11,854 nt of DNA, from assembly GCA_902495155.1 (NCBI GenBank), contig CABUWD010000066.1, positions 1 to 11,854 on the forward strand, given 5' to 3'. Each line of letters begins with the position of its first letter. Position 1 is the stretch's first letter. The notes under the pieces were generated by a model that did not search any database, was not told the origin of the DNA, and worked only from the letters and a program-made list of their open reading frames with translations. This document shows, piece after piece, positions 5,007 through 11,692 of this stretch. Source of the DNA: an uncultured Collinsella sp. Its GTDB lineage: Bacteria > Actinomycetota > Coriobacteriia > Coriobacteriales > Coriobacteriaceae. Made by a program: the position numbers and the translations under genes.

Positions 5007-7772
5007 TTACTCGGCGCTCTTGAGGGCGCCGACCATGTCGATCTTATTGAGAGTTCGGTTGGTGGCGAGGTTGACGATGATCGTAAAGCCAAAGGAAAGC
5101 AGCACGGCGAGCACGTAGCTTAGCGGCTCGACCTCAACGTCAAAGTACAGCGACGGCATCTGCAGGATGTACGTGAAGCTCTCGGCCAGCAAGCCACCCA
5201 GCGGCACGCCCAGCGCAGCGCCGATCGCCGTGAGGATCAACGTCTCCTTGTTGACGTAATGGTGCACCTCGCCACGGCGGAAGCCCAGCACCTTGATGGT
5301 CGCCAGCTCGCGTTCGCGCTCGGAGATATTCGTGTTGGACAGCGTAAACACCACCACAAACGATAGGCACGCCGCCATAAAGGTCACGAGCACCACGACG
5401 GAATTGATAATCGCAAAGTTCGCCTCGTAGTTCTGCCAATGTTCGGCCGTGCTTGAGATGGTGAGCCAACCGTCGCTCTTAAGCTTCTTGCTAAACGCAA
5501 TCTGGTCAGAAGTTGAGCCCTTAAGCAGCACAAAGACGCCGTTGAGGCGTGCGCTTCGACCGAACGCGCGCTCATAGGTGCCCTGCGTCATGTAAAGCGT
5601 GTTGCCCAGATAGTTAAGCGAAATGTCACTGACTTTGACCTTGGCAACATTGAGCGACGAATCCTGGACGTGTGCCGTATCGCCCGGCTGAATCCCCAGC
5701 ACCAGCTGTGAACTCTTACTCAGATACACGTCTCCGCCACGCAAAGACAGCGGCTCTTTGGACTCGTCCTCGAGGCGCACATAGTCGTCCAGGTCGTTCG
5801 TGCGGTCATCGGGCACCACGATCAGCTGCACGGTCTCGCTCTTGCCGCCAAACGTAAAGGTGACGTTGTCGGTCATAATCGGCAGCGTCGAAGTCACGGT
5901 CACGTTGGAATCATTGGCCGCGCTGCGCTCATCCAACGCCGCGCACGTCTGCGTAAAGTCATCGGGGTTGGCGACCGCCAGCAAGTCATAACGCGTGATA
6001 TGCCCGTACTGTTTGGGCGAAAGCGCCACCGACGTATCGCGGATGCCCATACCGCAGATCACGAGCGCCGTGCAGCCGGCGATGCCGAAGATGGTCATAA
6101 AGGCGCGCTTTTTATAGCGGAATAGGTTGCGTGCAGCGACCTTGTTCAAAAAGCCCATGCGGCGCCAGATAAAGCCGATGCGCTCGAGCAAGATGCGCGA
6201 GCCAGCGCGCGGGGCCTTGGGACGCATAAGCGAGGCCGGGGTCTCGGCCATCTCGTGGCGGCAGGCGATAATCGTGGCGCCCACCACGCCCACGGCAAAC
6301 AGCGCCACCGAAACGATCGAGGACACGATGTCGTACGAAAGCAGCATCTGGGGCAGTGAGTACATGTCGTCGAACACCGTAAACAGGAACAGCGGCAGGC
6401 CCACAAATCCGATGATGTTGCCGAGCACGCCGCCGATCAGACAAGCCCACAGCGCATAGTCCACGTATTTGGACAGGATGCGTCCGCGCGAATAACCGAG
6501 TGCCTTATACAGGCCGATGAGCGTGCGCTCCTCCTCGACCATACGCGTGGCGGTGGTAAGGCTGATGAGCACGGCGACGATAAAGAAGATGAACGGGAAC
6601 ACCGTGGCGATGGCCTCAATTGACGAGCTGTCGCTCTCCACGCTCGAGTAGCTTGCGATGTTGCCGCGGTCCTGGATGTACCAGGTGCATTCGCCCAGAT
6701 CGGAAAGCTCGGCGCGGGCATCGGCAAACTGTTGATCGGCGGCGGCGCGACGCTGATCCAGGTCGGCTTGCGCCTGCGCACGCTCGTCGCTGCCCTCGGC
6801 TATGCGATTGATGTTGTCCTGCTCAATCCCAAAGAGCATATTCGCCTGACGCTCAGCCGCGTCCAAGCTCGCCGGCGTGTCGACCGTCAGCTCCTGGGCG
6901 CGCGCCTTCTCACGCTCCTCGCGGATCTTCTCGATATTGCCCTTGACCTCATTGATCTTTGCCGCGTAGGAATCCGAATAGGAGTTGAGGCTCTTGGCTC
7001 CCTCGACGATCACGTGGACCGCGGAGTAGGAAGAAGATGTCGCGGCGTCCTCGCTCACATAGAACTTATAGTCCGCCGCCGAAGCAGCGCGAAAGGCGTT
7101 GACTGTCGAGTCAGAACTTACATCAGTGGGGTCGAGGACCTCAGCCGTAATGGTGTAATCGCCCGCGGCAAACTGGTCCTTGGCGCTTTGATTGGACGAG
7201 CTCGCGTCATTGGCGGCAAAACTCACCGTATCGCCGATTTTCTTGCCCGATGCCTTCAGGAACTTCGAAGTCACCGCGACTTCATCGGCGCTCTCGGGCA
7301 AATCGCCGTTCACGAGCACCGGCTGATCGATGTTCTCCTTGGAGAGACTCTGCACGACCACGCGCTCGCGCGTTGTGCCCACGGCGGTGTAGGCGGTCTC
7401 GGTGTAGATGCCCTCGGCCGTTTCGACGCCATCGACCTCTTGTATGGCGTCGAGATCATCGTCAGTCAGGCCATAGGTCGACTGCACGTTAATGTCATAG
7501 ACATTTTGCTGGTCGAAGTAGGCATCAACCGAATCACACAGGTCCTCGCAACCCGCCTTAAGGCCGCACATCACGCTCACGCCAAGCGCGGTGATGACCA
7601 CGATTGACAAAAAGCGCTTAAGACTGCCTCGGATTGTGCGGTAGATGCCACGGCGAAAAACCGTCGGCACCATATCGTTTGAGCTTTGGGCAGTGCGGTA
7701 GGTCGTAAAATCCTGCTCGCGCTCCGTGTTCTGCGCGTCGCGGCGTAGGCTGTTTTGGCGGTCTTGGTCCAT
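5007..7772 (-). CDS. FtsX/MacB-type ABC transporter permease (921 aa)
   Basis: Integral membrane subunit of an ABC exporter of the MacB/FtsX (type VII) class; such systems move lipoproteins, peptides, toxins or antibiotics, or transmit mechanical force. Order from the ATG at 7772: about 53 charged cytosolic residues; TM1 (about 54-74, FLSIVVITALGVSVMCGLKAG); a large external region to about 385 ending in a charged, Ala/Glu/Arg/Gln-rich, coiled-coil-like stretch (about 271-357); an FtsX domain with three TMs (about 387-510) including MVEEERTLIGLYKALGYSRG; another TM (about 556-577); a second external region; and a second FtsX domain with three TMs (about 789-921) carrying SERERELATIKVLGFRRGEV. 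That gives about eight TMs. The in-frame GTG at 7784 overlaps the ATPase stop and would add four residues; the ATG five nt after that stop is preferred, with translational coupling likely. Substrate unknown. Confidence 0.9.
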   Translation of the reverse strand: MDQDRQNSLRRDAQNTEREQDFTTYRTAQSSNDMVPTVFRRGIYRTIRGSLKRFLSIVVITALGVSVMCGLKAGCEDLCDSVDAYFDQQNVYDINVQSTYGLTDDDLDAIQEVDGVETAEGIYTETAYTAVGTTRERVVVQSLSKENIDQPVLVNGDLPESADEVAVTSKFLKASGKKIGDTVSFAANDASSSNQSAKDQFAAGDYTITAEVLDPTDVSSDSTVNAFRAASAADYKFYVSEDAATSSSYSAVHVIVEGAKSLNSYSDSYAAKINEVKGNIEKIREEREKARAQELTVDTPASLDAAERQANMLFGIEQDNINRIAEGSDERAQAQADLDQRRAAADQQFADARAELSDLGECTWYIQDRGNIASYSSVESDSSSIEAIATVFPFIFFIVAVLISLTTATRMVEEERTLIGLYKALGYSRGRILSKYVDYALWACLIGGVLGNIIGFVGLPLFLFTVFDDMYSLPQMLLSYDIVSSIVSVALFAVGVVGATIIACRHEMAETPASLMRPKAPRAGSRILLERIGFIWRRMGFLNKVAARNLFRYKKRAFMTIFGIAGCTALVICGMGIRDTSVALSPKQYGHITRYDLLAVANPDDFTQTCAALDERSAANDSNVTVTSTLPIMTDNVTFTFGGKSETVQLIVVPDDRTNDLDDYVRLEDESKEPLSLRGGDVYLSKSSQLVLGIQPGDTAHVQDSSLNVAKVKVSDISLNYLGNTLYMTQGTYERAFGRSARLNGVFVLLKGSTSDQIAFSKKLKSDGWLTISSTAEHWQNYEANFAIINSVVVLVTFMAACLSFVVVFTLSNTNISERERELATIKVLGFRRGEVHHYVNKETLILTAIGAALGVPLGGLLAESFTYILQMPSLYFDVEVEPLSYVLAVLLSFGFTIIVNLATNRTLNKIDMVGALKSAE

Positions 7773-7777
7773 GGGCG

Positions 7778-8479
7778 CTACCACTCGATCGTCTCGATAG
7801 GCACGGGATTTTGCTGGACCGTCTCGCTCTCCACGCGACCGTTCTTAAAGCGGATCAGGCGATCGGCCATGGGCGCCAGCGCGGAGTTGTGGGTGATGAT
7901 GATGACCGTAATGCCCTGCTTGCGGCAAGTGTCCTGCAGCAGCTGCAAGATCTGCTTGCCGGTTTTATAGTCAAGTGCGCCCGTGGGCTCGTCGCACAAA
8001 AGCAGCTTGGGGTTCTTTGCCAGTGCGCGGGCAATGGACACGCGCTGCTGCTCGCCGCCCGAAAGCTGCGCGGGGAAGTTGGCGAGGCGCTCACCCAAGC
8101 CAACCTGGCAAAGCGTTTGCTCGGCATCGAGCGAATCAGGGCAGATTTGCGCCGCAAGCTCAACATTTTCGAGCGCCGTCAGGTTGGGGACCAGATTGTA
8201 GAACTGGAAGACAAAGCCGACGTCGGCGCGGCGGTATTCCACGAGCTGCGCCTCGTTAGCGGAGCTCACATCGCGCCCGTCCACCGTCACGGTGCCGGAA
8301 GTCGCCGTATCCATGCCGCCCAGAATGTTGAGCGCCGTGGTCTTGCCGGCACCCGAAGCACCCAAAATGATGGCGAGCTCGCCGCGCTCGACCGTAAAGC
8401 TCGCGCCGTCGAGTGCGTGAATGCGGGCGTCGCCCTCGCCGTATGCCTTGATGACGTCTTTGAATTCGATATAAGCCAT
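7778..8479 (-). CDS. ABC transporter ATP-binding protein, MacB/LolD type (233 aa)
   Basis: Cytosolic ATPase that drives the adjacent permease. All motifs are intact: Walker A GASGAGKTT (40-48), Q-loop FQFYNLVPNLTALENV (Gln92, with the NLVPNLTALENVELA signature of LolD/MacB-type ATPases), ABC signature LSGGEQQR (139-146), Walker B LLLCDEPTGALD (159-170) with Asp163/Glu164, and switch His197 in IIITHNSALA. The protein ends IETIEW with TAG at 7780-7778, immediately before the permease start, so the two are one operon with the ATPase first. The ribosome binding site is weak (GGGAACC upstream of the ATG). No two-component regulator adjoins the pair, unlike BceAB-type bacitracin systems. Confidence 0.95.
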   Translation of the reverse strand: MAYIEFKDVIKAYGEGDARIHALDGASFTVERGELAIILGASGAGKTTALNILGGMDTATSGTVTVDGRDVSSANEAQLVEYRRADVGFVFQFYNLVPNLTALENVELAAQICPDSLDAEQTLCQVGLGERLANFPAQLSGGEQQRVSIARALAKNPKLLLCDEPTGALDYKTGKQILQLLQDTCRKQGITVIIITHNSALAPMADRLIRFKNGRVESETVQQNPVPIETIEW

Positions 8480-8534
8480 CGATCGGTTCCCATCTGGTCG
8501 GATAACTCTTTAGTATTACCCATTTCGCACCGAC

Positions 8535-8573
8535 TAAAAAGGGACGGGTTTATTTTGGCAGGTTCTATATGGG
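8535..8573 (+). repeat. Dispersed intergenic repeat, copy B
   Basis: This 39-nt plus-strand stretch begins TAAAAAGGGACGGGTTTATT and continues through GGCAGGTT to TGGG. It aligns with the minus strand of 604-640 (33 of 39 columns identical). It lies between the divergent ATPase and GyrI-like genes, so copy A (3' of a gene) and copy B (upstream of two genes) sit in different contexts, which argues against one shared terminator role. Confidence 0.6.
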
Positions 8574-8680
8574 GAAACGGCAGCTATAGATGAGGCGCCG
8601 GGGAGGCAGAGAAATCATCGATGGGGTCAGGCCGACCGCCAAACACAACGCACGCATCTCAATCTGTCAGCCAAATCATT

Positions 8681-8694
8681 CGAACAGCTGTTCG
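8681..8694. promoter_or_regulatory. Putative LexA (SOS) box upstream of the GyrI-like gene
   Basis: CGAACAGCTGTTCG is a perfect 14-bp palindrome of the form CGAAC-N4-GTTCG, the core of the Gram-positive/actinobacterial LexA (DinR) operator. It starts 70 nt upstream of the ATG at 8751 and covers the -35/spacer region of the putative promoter with TATGAT at 8704-8709, the right position for repression. LexA binding in this organism is inferred, not shown. Confidence 0.6.
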
Positions 8695-8703
8695 TTTCTA
8701 TGA

Positions 8704-8709
8704 TATGAT
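8704..8709 (+). promoter_or_regulatory. Putative -10 element of the GyrI-like gene
   Basis: TATGAT matches the sigma-70 -10 consensus at five of six positions. The -35 position (8681-8686) lies inside the CGAAC-N4-GTTCG palindrome and is a poor -35 match. Transcription would begin near 8716, leaving a leader of about 35 nt with AAAGG (8738-8742) as ribosome binding site. Confidence 0.5.
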
Positions 8710-8750
8710 TCCGCTATCTAAGCAGGCCAATACGCAGAAAGGCGGCCAAC

Positions 8751-9389
8751 ATGGCGTTCGACTTTAAGAAGGAATGCAAGGAGCTCTACAGACCTGCAAG
8801 CAAGCCGAGTATCATAACTGTCCCGCCTATGAGCTACGTTGCCGTTCGCGGAAAGGGCGACCCAAATACCGAAGGTGGCGAGTATCAAAATGCCCTGCCG
8901 CTGCTTTACGGCATCGCCTATACCGTCAAGATGTCAAAGAAAGGCTCAAGGAGTATCGAGGGCTATTTCGACTTTGTGGTACCGCCGCTCGAGGGCTTCT
9001 GGTGGCAAGACTCCCCGAGCGGCGACATCGATTATGTACGCAAGGACGATTTCAACTTTATCTCGTGCATCCGCCTGCCCGATTTCGTCACTCAGGATGA
9101 CTTTGACTGGGCGGTCGCGGAAGCCACGGCCAAAAAGAAACTGGACTTTTCTGCCGTCGAGCTGCTTAAAGTTGACGAGGGTCTCTGCGTTCAATGCATG
9201 CATACCGGACCCTACGACAGCGAGCCGGCAACCGTAGACGCCATGCATGAATATGCGACCGAGCAGGGCTATGTCCCCGACTTCTCAGACACCCGTTTAC
9301 ATCACGAAATCTATCTTTCCGATCCACGCAAGTGTGCGCCGGAGAAACTTAAGACTGTGGTTCGTCATCCTATCAAGCGCGCTGAATAG
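8751..9389 (+). CDS. GyrI-like small-molecule-binding domain protein (212 aa)
   Basis: Stand-alone GyrI-like (SOUL/SRPBCC-type ligand-binding fold, COG4832 relatives) cytosolic protein. Seen: PPMSYVAVRGKGDPN (25-39), the opening strand of the domain; YFDFVVPPLEGFWW (72-85), typical of this subgroup; HTGPYDSEPATV (151-162); and HHEIYLSDPRK (184-194) with Glu186 at the position of the ligand-binding Glu in BmrR/Rob-type domains. The C-terminus KLKTVVRHPI is also usual. There is no DNA-binding helix-turn-helix, so it is not a transcription factor like Rob or BmrR. Related stand-alone proteins bind or hydrolyse small xenobiotics, and E. coli SbmC/GyrI protects DNA gyrase. The palindrome at 8681-8694 suggests DNA-damage control, as for sbmC. 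AAAGG lies 8 nt before the ATG. No substrate can be named. Confidence 0.85.
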   Translation: MAFDFKKECKELYRPASKPSIITVPPMSYVAVRGKGDPNTEGGEYQNALPLLYGIAYTVKMSKKGSRSIEGYFDFVVPPLEGFWWQDSPSGDIDYVRKDDFNFISCIRLPDFVTQDDFDWAVAEATAKKKLDFSAVELLKVDEGLCVQCMHTGPYDSEPATVDAMHEYATEQGYVPDFSDTRLHHEIYLSDPRKCAPEKLKTVVRHPIKRAE

Positions 9390-9462
9390 CGTGGAGCGTC
9401 ATTTCACGCGCTGGGTTTTAAGCCAGCCAACCAGCCGCCTCCTAGGCCGTCCGGTAATTATC

Positions 9463-9489
9463 TTGACGCGGCCCGTCGCATCTTATAAG
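9463..9489 (+). promoter_or_regulatory. Putative promoter of the CLC transporter gene
   Basis: TTGACG (9463-9468) and TATAAG (9484-9489) each match the sigma-70 consensus at five of six positions. The spacer is 15 nt, shorter than the usual 16-18, so activity may be weak or regulated. Transcription would start near 9496 and give a leader of about 64 nt. Confidence 0.45.
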
Positions 9490-9502
9490 TTTGTTTTGCT
9501 AA

Positions 9503-9545
9503 AGCTGGAAAGCCTCTCAACGATGCGCAACTCCAGCTCTTTTTC
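9503..9545 (+). terminator. Terminator-like hairpin in the leader of the CLC gene
   Basis: AGCTGGA (9503-9509) pairs with TCCAGCT (9532-9538) and is followed by CTTTTT (9539-9545 region). It lies downstream of the putative promoter at 9463-9489 and 15 nt or more before the CLC start. It could end transcription coming from the GyrI-like gene, or act as an attenuator in the CLC leader. I could not see the conserved fluoride-riboswitch sequence upstream. Confidence 0.45.
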
Positions 9546-9559
9546 TATCAAGAGAGCAA

Positions 9560-10810
9560 GTGTCGGAAAACAAAATGTCGGAAAGCAACGTATCGAGCAG
9601 AATCAAACGCTTGCTCAACACCTATAGCGGCCTCGTGCTTATGGGTGCCGTCGGAATCCCTATCGGCATCATCGTTGGCGCCATCTGCGCACTCTTTGGA
9701 CGCGTGCTTCTGGCAATCGGCGCCTTCCGCGACGAACACATCACACTGCTCCTTCCCTTCCTCGCCCTCATGGGCTTTGCCATCGTATTTTCCTACCGCA
9801 CCTGGGGCAAAGGCACCGATCGGGGCATGAGCCTGGTATTTGACGTAGGTCACGGACGCGAGGACGCCATCTCCCCGCGTTTGGTGCCGCTCATTATGTT
9901 GAGCACGTGGGGGACGCACCTCTTTGGCGGCAGTGCGGGGCGCGAGGGCGTGGCCGTGCAGATTGGTGCAACCGTCTCGCACTGGATCGGCAGGCGTCTA
10001 CCTTTCCGAAACCCCGGCAACACGTTTTTGCTCATTGGTATGGCCGCTGGCTTTGCCGGGCTCTTTCGAACGCCTCTTGCTGCCACGGTCTTTGCTATCG
10101 AAGTACTGGTCGCAGGACGCATGGAATACCGCGCGCTGTTTCCCGCGCTTACGGCCTCGCTCGCCGCAAGTATGACCTCCGGCGCCCTGGGACTCGAGAA
10201 GTTCGAAGTCGCCGTTGTCGCCTCATACGCGCTTGATCTCCCCGGTCTTGGACGGCTTGCGGTGCTGGGTATCGCGTTTGGCATGGTAGGCGGCGCCTTT
10301 GCCTGGTGCCTTGCCCACGCCAAGACCCTTGCGGCGCGACTGCTCCCCAACCCCTATGTACGAATCGCCGTTATGGGCATCGCGCTATCAGCGATTCTGT
10401 TCACACTGTGGCAGGGGCGATACTGCGGACTTGGTACCAACCTGATATCGGCAGCGCTCAACGGTGACGGCAAGGACGCCATCATGCCTTGGGACTGGGC
10501 GCTCAAATTCGCACTCACCATTACCACGCTTGCCGCAGGATATCAGGGTGGCGAGGTGACGCCGTTGTTCTCCATCGGAGCGAGCCTTGGCGTCGTGCTC
10601 GCCGGAATCCTCGGCATGCCCGTCGAACTTTGCGCCGCGCTGGGATACGCCGCCGTCTTTGGCGGCGCCACCAACACGCTGCTCGCGCCGATCCTCATTG
10701 GCTGCGAGGTCTTCGGTTTCGGTAATCTGCCGGCGTTCTTTATCGTCTGCGTTGTGGCTTATCTGTTCAACATGGACAAATCGATCTACGCCCTGCAGGA
10801 GCGGGCGTAG
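9560..10810 (+). CDS. CLC-family anion channel/antiporter, possibly fluoride type (416 aa)
   Basis: Polytopic inner-membrane protein of the CLC (voltage-gated chloride channel) superfamily with about ten hydrophobic segments. Filter motifs: GGSAGREGVAVQIG (123-136) with gating Glu129 retained, GYQGGEVTPLF (327-337) at the GxFxP position, and AAVFGGATNT (364-373). The canonical GSGIP region is GKGTD here (83-87), GREGP is GREGV, and the internal proton-relay Glu203 position of E. coli ClcA is Val182. These changes resemble the CLC-F fluoride/proton antiporter branch, but the substrate is inferred. GTG at 9560 has AAGAGAG upstream; ATG at 9575 is an equally possible start. The two starts sit in a 15-nt tandem near-repeat (TGTCGGAAA at 9561 and 9576) encoding MSENK-MSESN. 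The C-terminus ends soon after the last TM, without CBS domains. Confidence 0.88.
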   Translation: MSENKMSESNVSSRIKRLLNTYSGLVLMGAVGIPIGIIVGAICALFGRVLLAIGAFRDEHITLLLPFLALMGFAIVFSYRTWGKGTDRGMSLVFDVGHGREDAISPRLVPLIMLSTWGTHLFGGSAGREGVAVQIGATVSHWIGRRLPFRNPGNTFLLIGMAAGFAGLFRTPLAATVFAIEVLVAGRMEYRALFPALTASLAASMTSGALGLEKFEVAVVASYALDLPGLGRLAVLGIAFGMVGGAFAWCLAHAKTLAARLLPNPYVRIAVMGIALSAILFTLWQGRYCGLGTNLISAALNGDGKDAIMPWDWALKFALTITTLAAGYQGGEVTPLFSIGASLGVVLAGILGMPVELCAALGYAAVFGGATNTLLAPILIGCEVFGFGNLPAFFIVCVVAYLFNMDKSIYALQERA

Positions 10811-10837
10811 AAAGATGTCCAAGCAGGTGGTCTCAAC

Positions 10838-10915
10838 CGGAAACGGCGTCCCACTCTGAGGCTGTATTCCGGGACGTGGTTTCCGTCTGAGCTTCCATTC
10901 GGAAAGCGTGTCCCG
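10838..10915. repeat. Three copies of a 15-nt motif forming alternative hairpins (CLC/ogt spacer)
   Basis: CGGAAACGGCGTCCC (10838-10852), its near reverse complement GGGACGTGGTTTCCG (10871-10885; 13 of 15 paired) and CGGAAAGCGTGTCCC (10900-10914; 12 of 15 to both others) lie in the spacer between the convergent CLC and ogt genes. The middle copy can pair with either flank, giving two exclusive hairpins. The second hairpin is followed by GTTCTTTCA and may act as a weak terminator for the CLC gene. The 144-nt spacer contains no gene. Confidence 0.6.
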
Positions 10916-10954
10916 TTCTTTCACAGCATCTTGGCTATGCAAAGTGCCCGAACG

Positions 10955-11533
10955 TTACTCCTCGTACGCGCCCTCAAGCCGCAGCAGCCACTCCTTGCGG
11001 TCGAGGCCGCCGGCATATCCGTTGAGCGAACCATCGGCGGCAACCACGCGATGGCACGGCACAATAATCGAAATGGGATTACGCGCGACCGCGGCCCCCA
11101 CGGCACGGGGAGACACAACGGGTGCCTCATTTCCCGGCACACGATGTCGAGCCGCAACACGCTGGGCGATCTCGCCATACGTAGCGACCTCGCCACGCGG
11201 AATAGAAAGCAGCTCGTACCAAACTTCACGCTGAAACGCCGTACCAATCAAATGCAACGGCGGCGTAAACCGAGGTTCCTGCCCTGCAAAATAAGCATTC
11301 AGCCAAGCCCAGGAACGCTCAAGCACCGAAGAGGCCGCACCATTTACCGGACTCACCGGCGACATGCCGCCAGCACCAGAAACTGCATCGGCGCCTTCAA
11401 CATGTTCGGGATTTTCTTTGAGAAGCGTGGAGCCAAAATGCTCCTGCCCCTCAAACCAAAGCCCTGTCAAACCGCGGCCATCAGCGGCAAGCAAAATCTC
11501 GCCCAAAGGCGAAGCAAACGTCGTCGTGACCAC
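10955..11533 (-). CDS. ogt: Methylated-DNA--[protein]-cysteine S-methyltransferase (192 aa)
   Basis: Suicidal DNA repair protein that transfers alkyl groups from O6-alkylguanine (and O4-alkylthymine) in DNA to its own Cys. Active-site PCHRV has Cys160; the Arg finger is in SPRAVGAAVARNP (Arg143) with Asn152; GTAFQREVWYELLSIPRGEVATYGEIA (97-123) is the helix-turn-helix DNA-binding part; NGYAGGLDRKEWLL (171-184) closes the pocket. The N-terminal domain begins TTTFASPLGEILLAADGRGLTGLWF. A low-complexity Gly/Ala/Ser/Pro/Val insert at about 43-69 makes the protein longer than the usual 155-175 residues. The start is GTG at 11533, six nt after a good AAAGGAG; no ATG fits. Monocistronic as far as visible. 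There is no Ada-type regulatory domain. Confidence 0.95.
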   Translation of the reverse strand: MVTTTFASPLGEILLAADGRGLTGLWFEGQEHFGSTLLKENPEHVEGADAVSGAGGMSPVSPVNGAASSVLERSWAWLNAYFAGQEPRFTPPLHLIGTAFQREVWYELLSIPRGEVATYGEIAQRVAARHRVPGNEAPVVSPRAVGAAVARNPISIIVPCHRVVAADGSLNGYAGGLDRKEWLLRLEGAYEE

Positions 11534-11557
11534 CAGCGGCTCCTTTCAAAACTCCGC

Positions 11558-11585
11558 ACCATAATACCGCGAATTGTGCAGACAA
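11558..11585 (-). promoter_or_regulatory. ogt: Putative promoter of ogt
   Basis: On the minus strand TTGTCT (11585-11580) and TATGGT (11563-11558) each match the -35 and -10 consensus at four of six positions with a 16-nt spacer. Transcription would start near 11551 and lead into the AAAGGAG site and the GTG start at 11533. Confidence 0.4.
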
Positions 11586-11611
11586 CCCCAATCGACCCCA
11601 AAGTCACCCAA

Positions 11612-11692
11612 GGCAGCAGGCGCGAAGCGCCGCAGCTGCCGGCCGCGCTCCACAGTCCCCCAAGGCGGCAGGCGCAAGGCGCCGAGGCCGCC
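11612..11692. repeat. Tandem pair of 29-nt GC-rich hairpins with a compensatory change
   Basis: Hairpin 1 (11612-11640) and hairpin 2 (11664-11692) have identical layout: a 6-bp outer stem, a 1/3-nt internal loop, a 5-bp GGCGC/GCGCC stem and a 3-nt loop. The outer stem is GGCAGC/GCTGCC in the first and GGCGGC/GCCGCC in the second, so one A-T pair became a G-C pair with pairing kept. Both are preceded by AGTC(A/C)CCCAAGGC, giving a direct repeat with a 52-nt period. They lie upstream of ogt, outside its putative promoter. Confidence 0.7.

Noticed and set aside
6732..7607. 291-codon plus-strand open frame opposite the permease gene
   Set aside because: Antisense shadow; the permease reads through with intact TM and FtsX features.
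9390..9559. Possible fluoride riboswitch ahead of the CLC gene
   Set aside because: I could not find the conserved riboswitch core; only a simple 7-bp terminator-like hairpin is visible.
8751..11533. A joint DNA-damage island (GyrI-like, CLC, ogt)
   Set aside because: The genes are on different strands with their own promoters and terminators. No LexA-type box is seen at ogt or the CLC gene, so a shared system is not supported.
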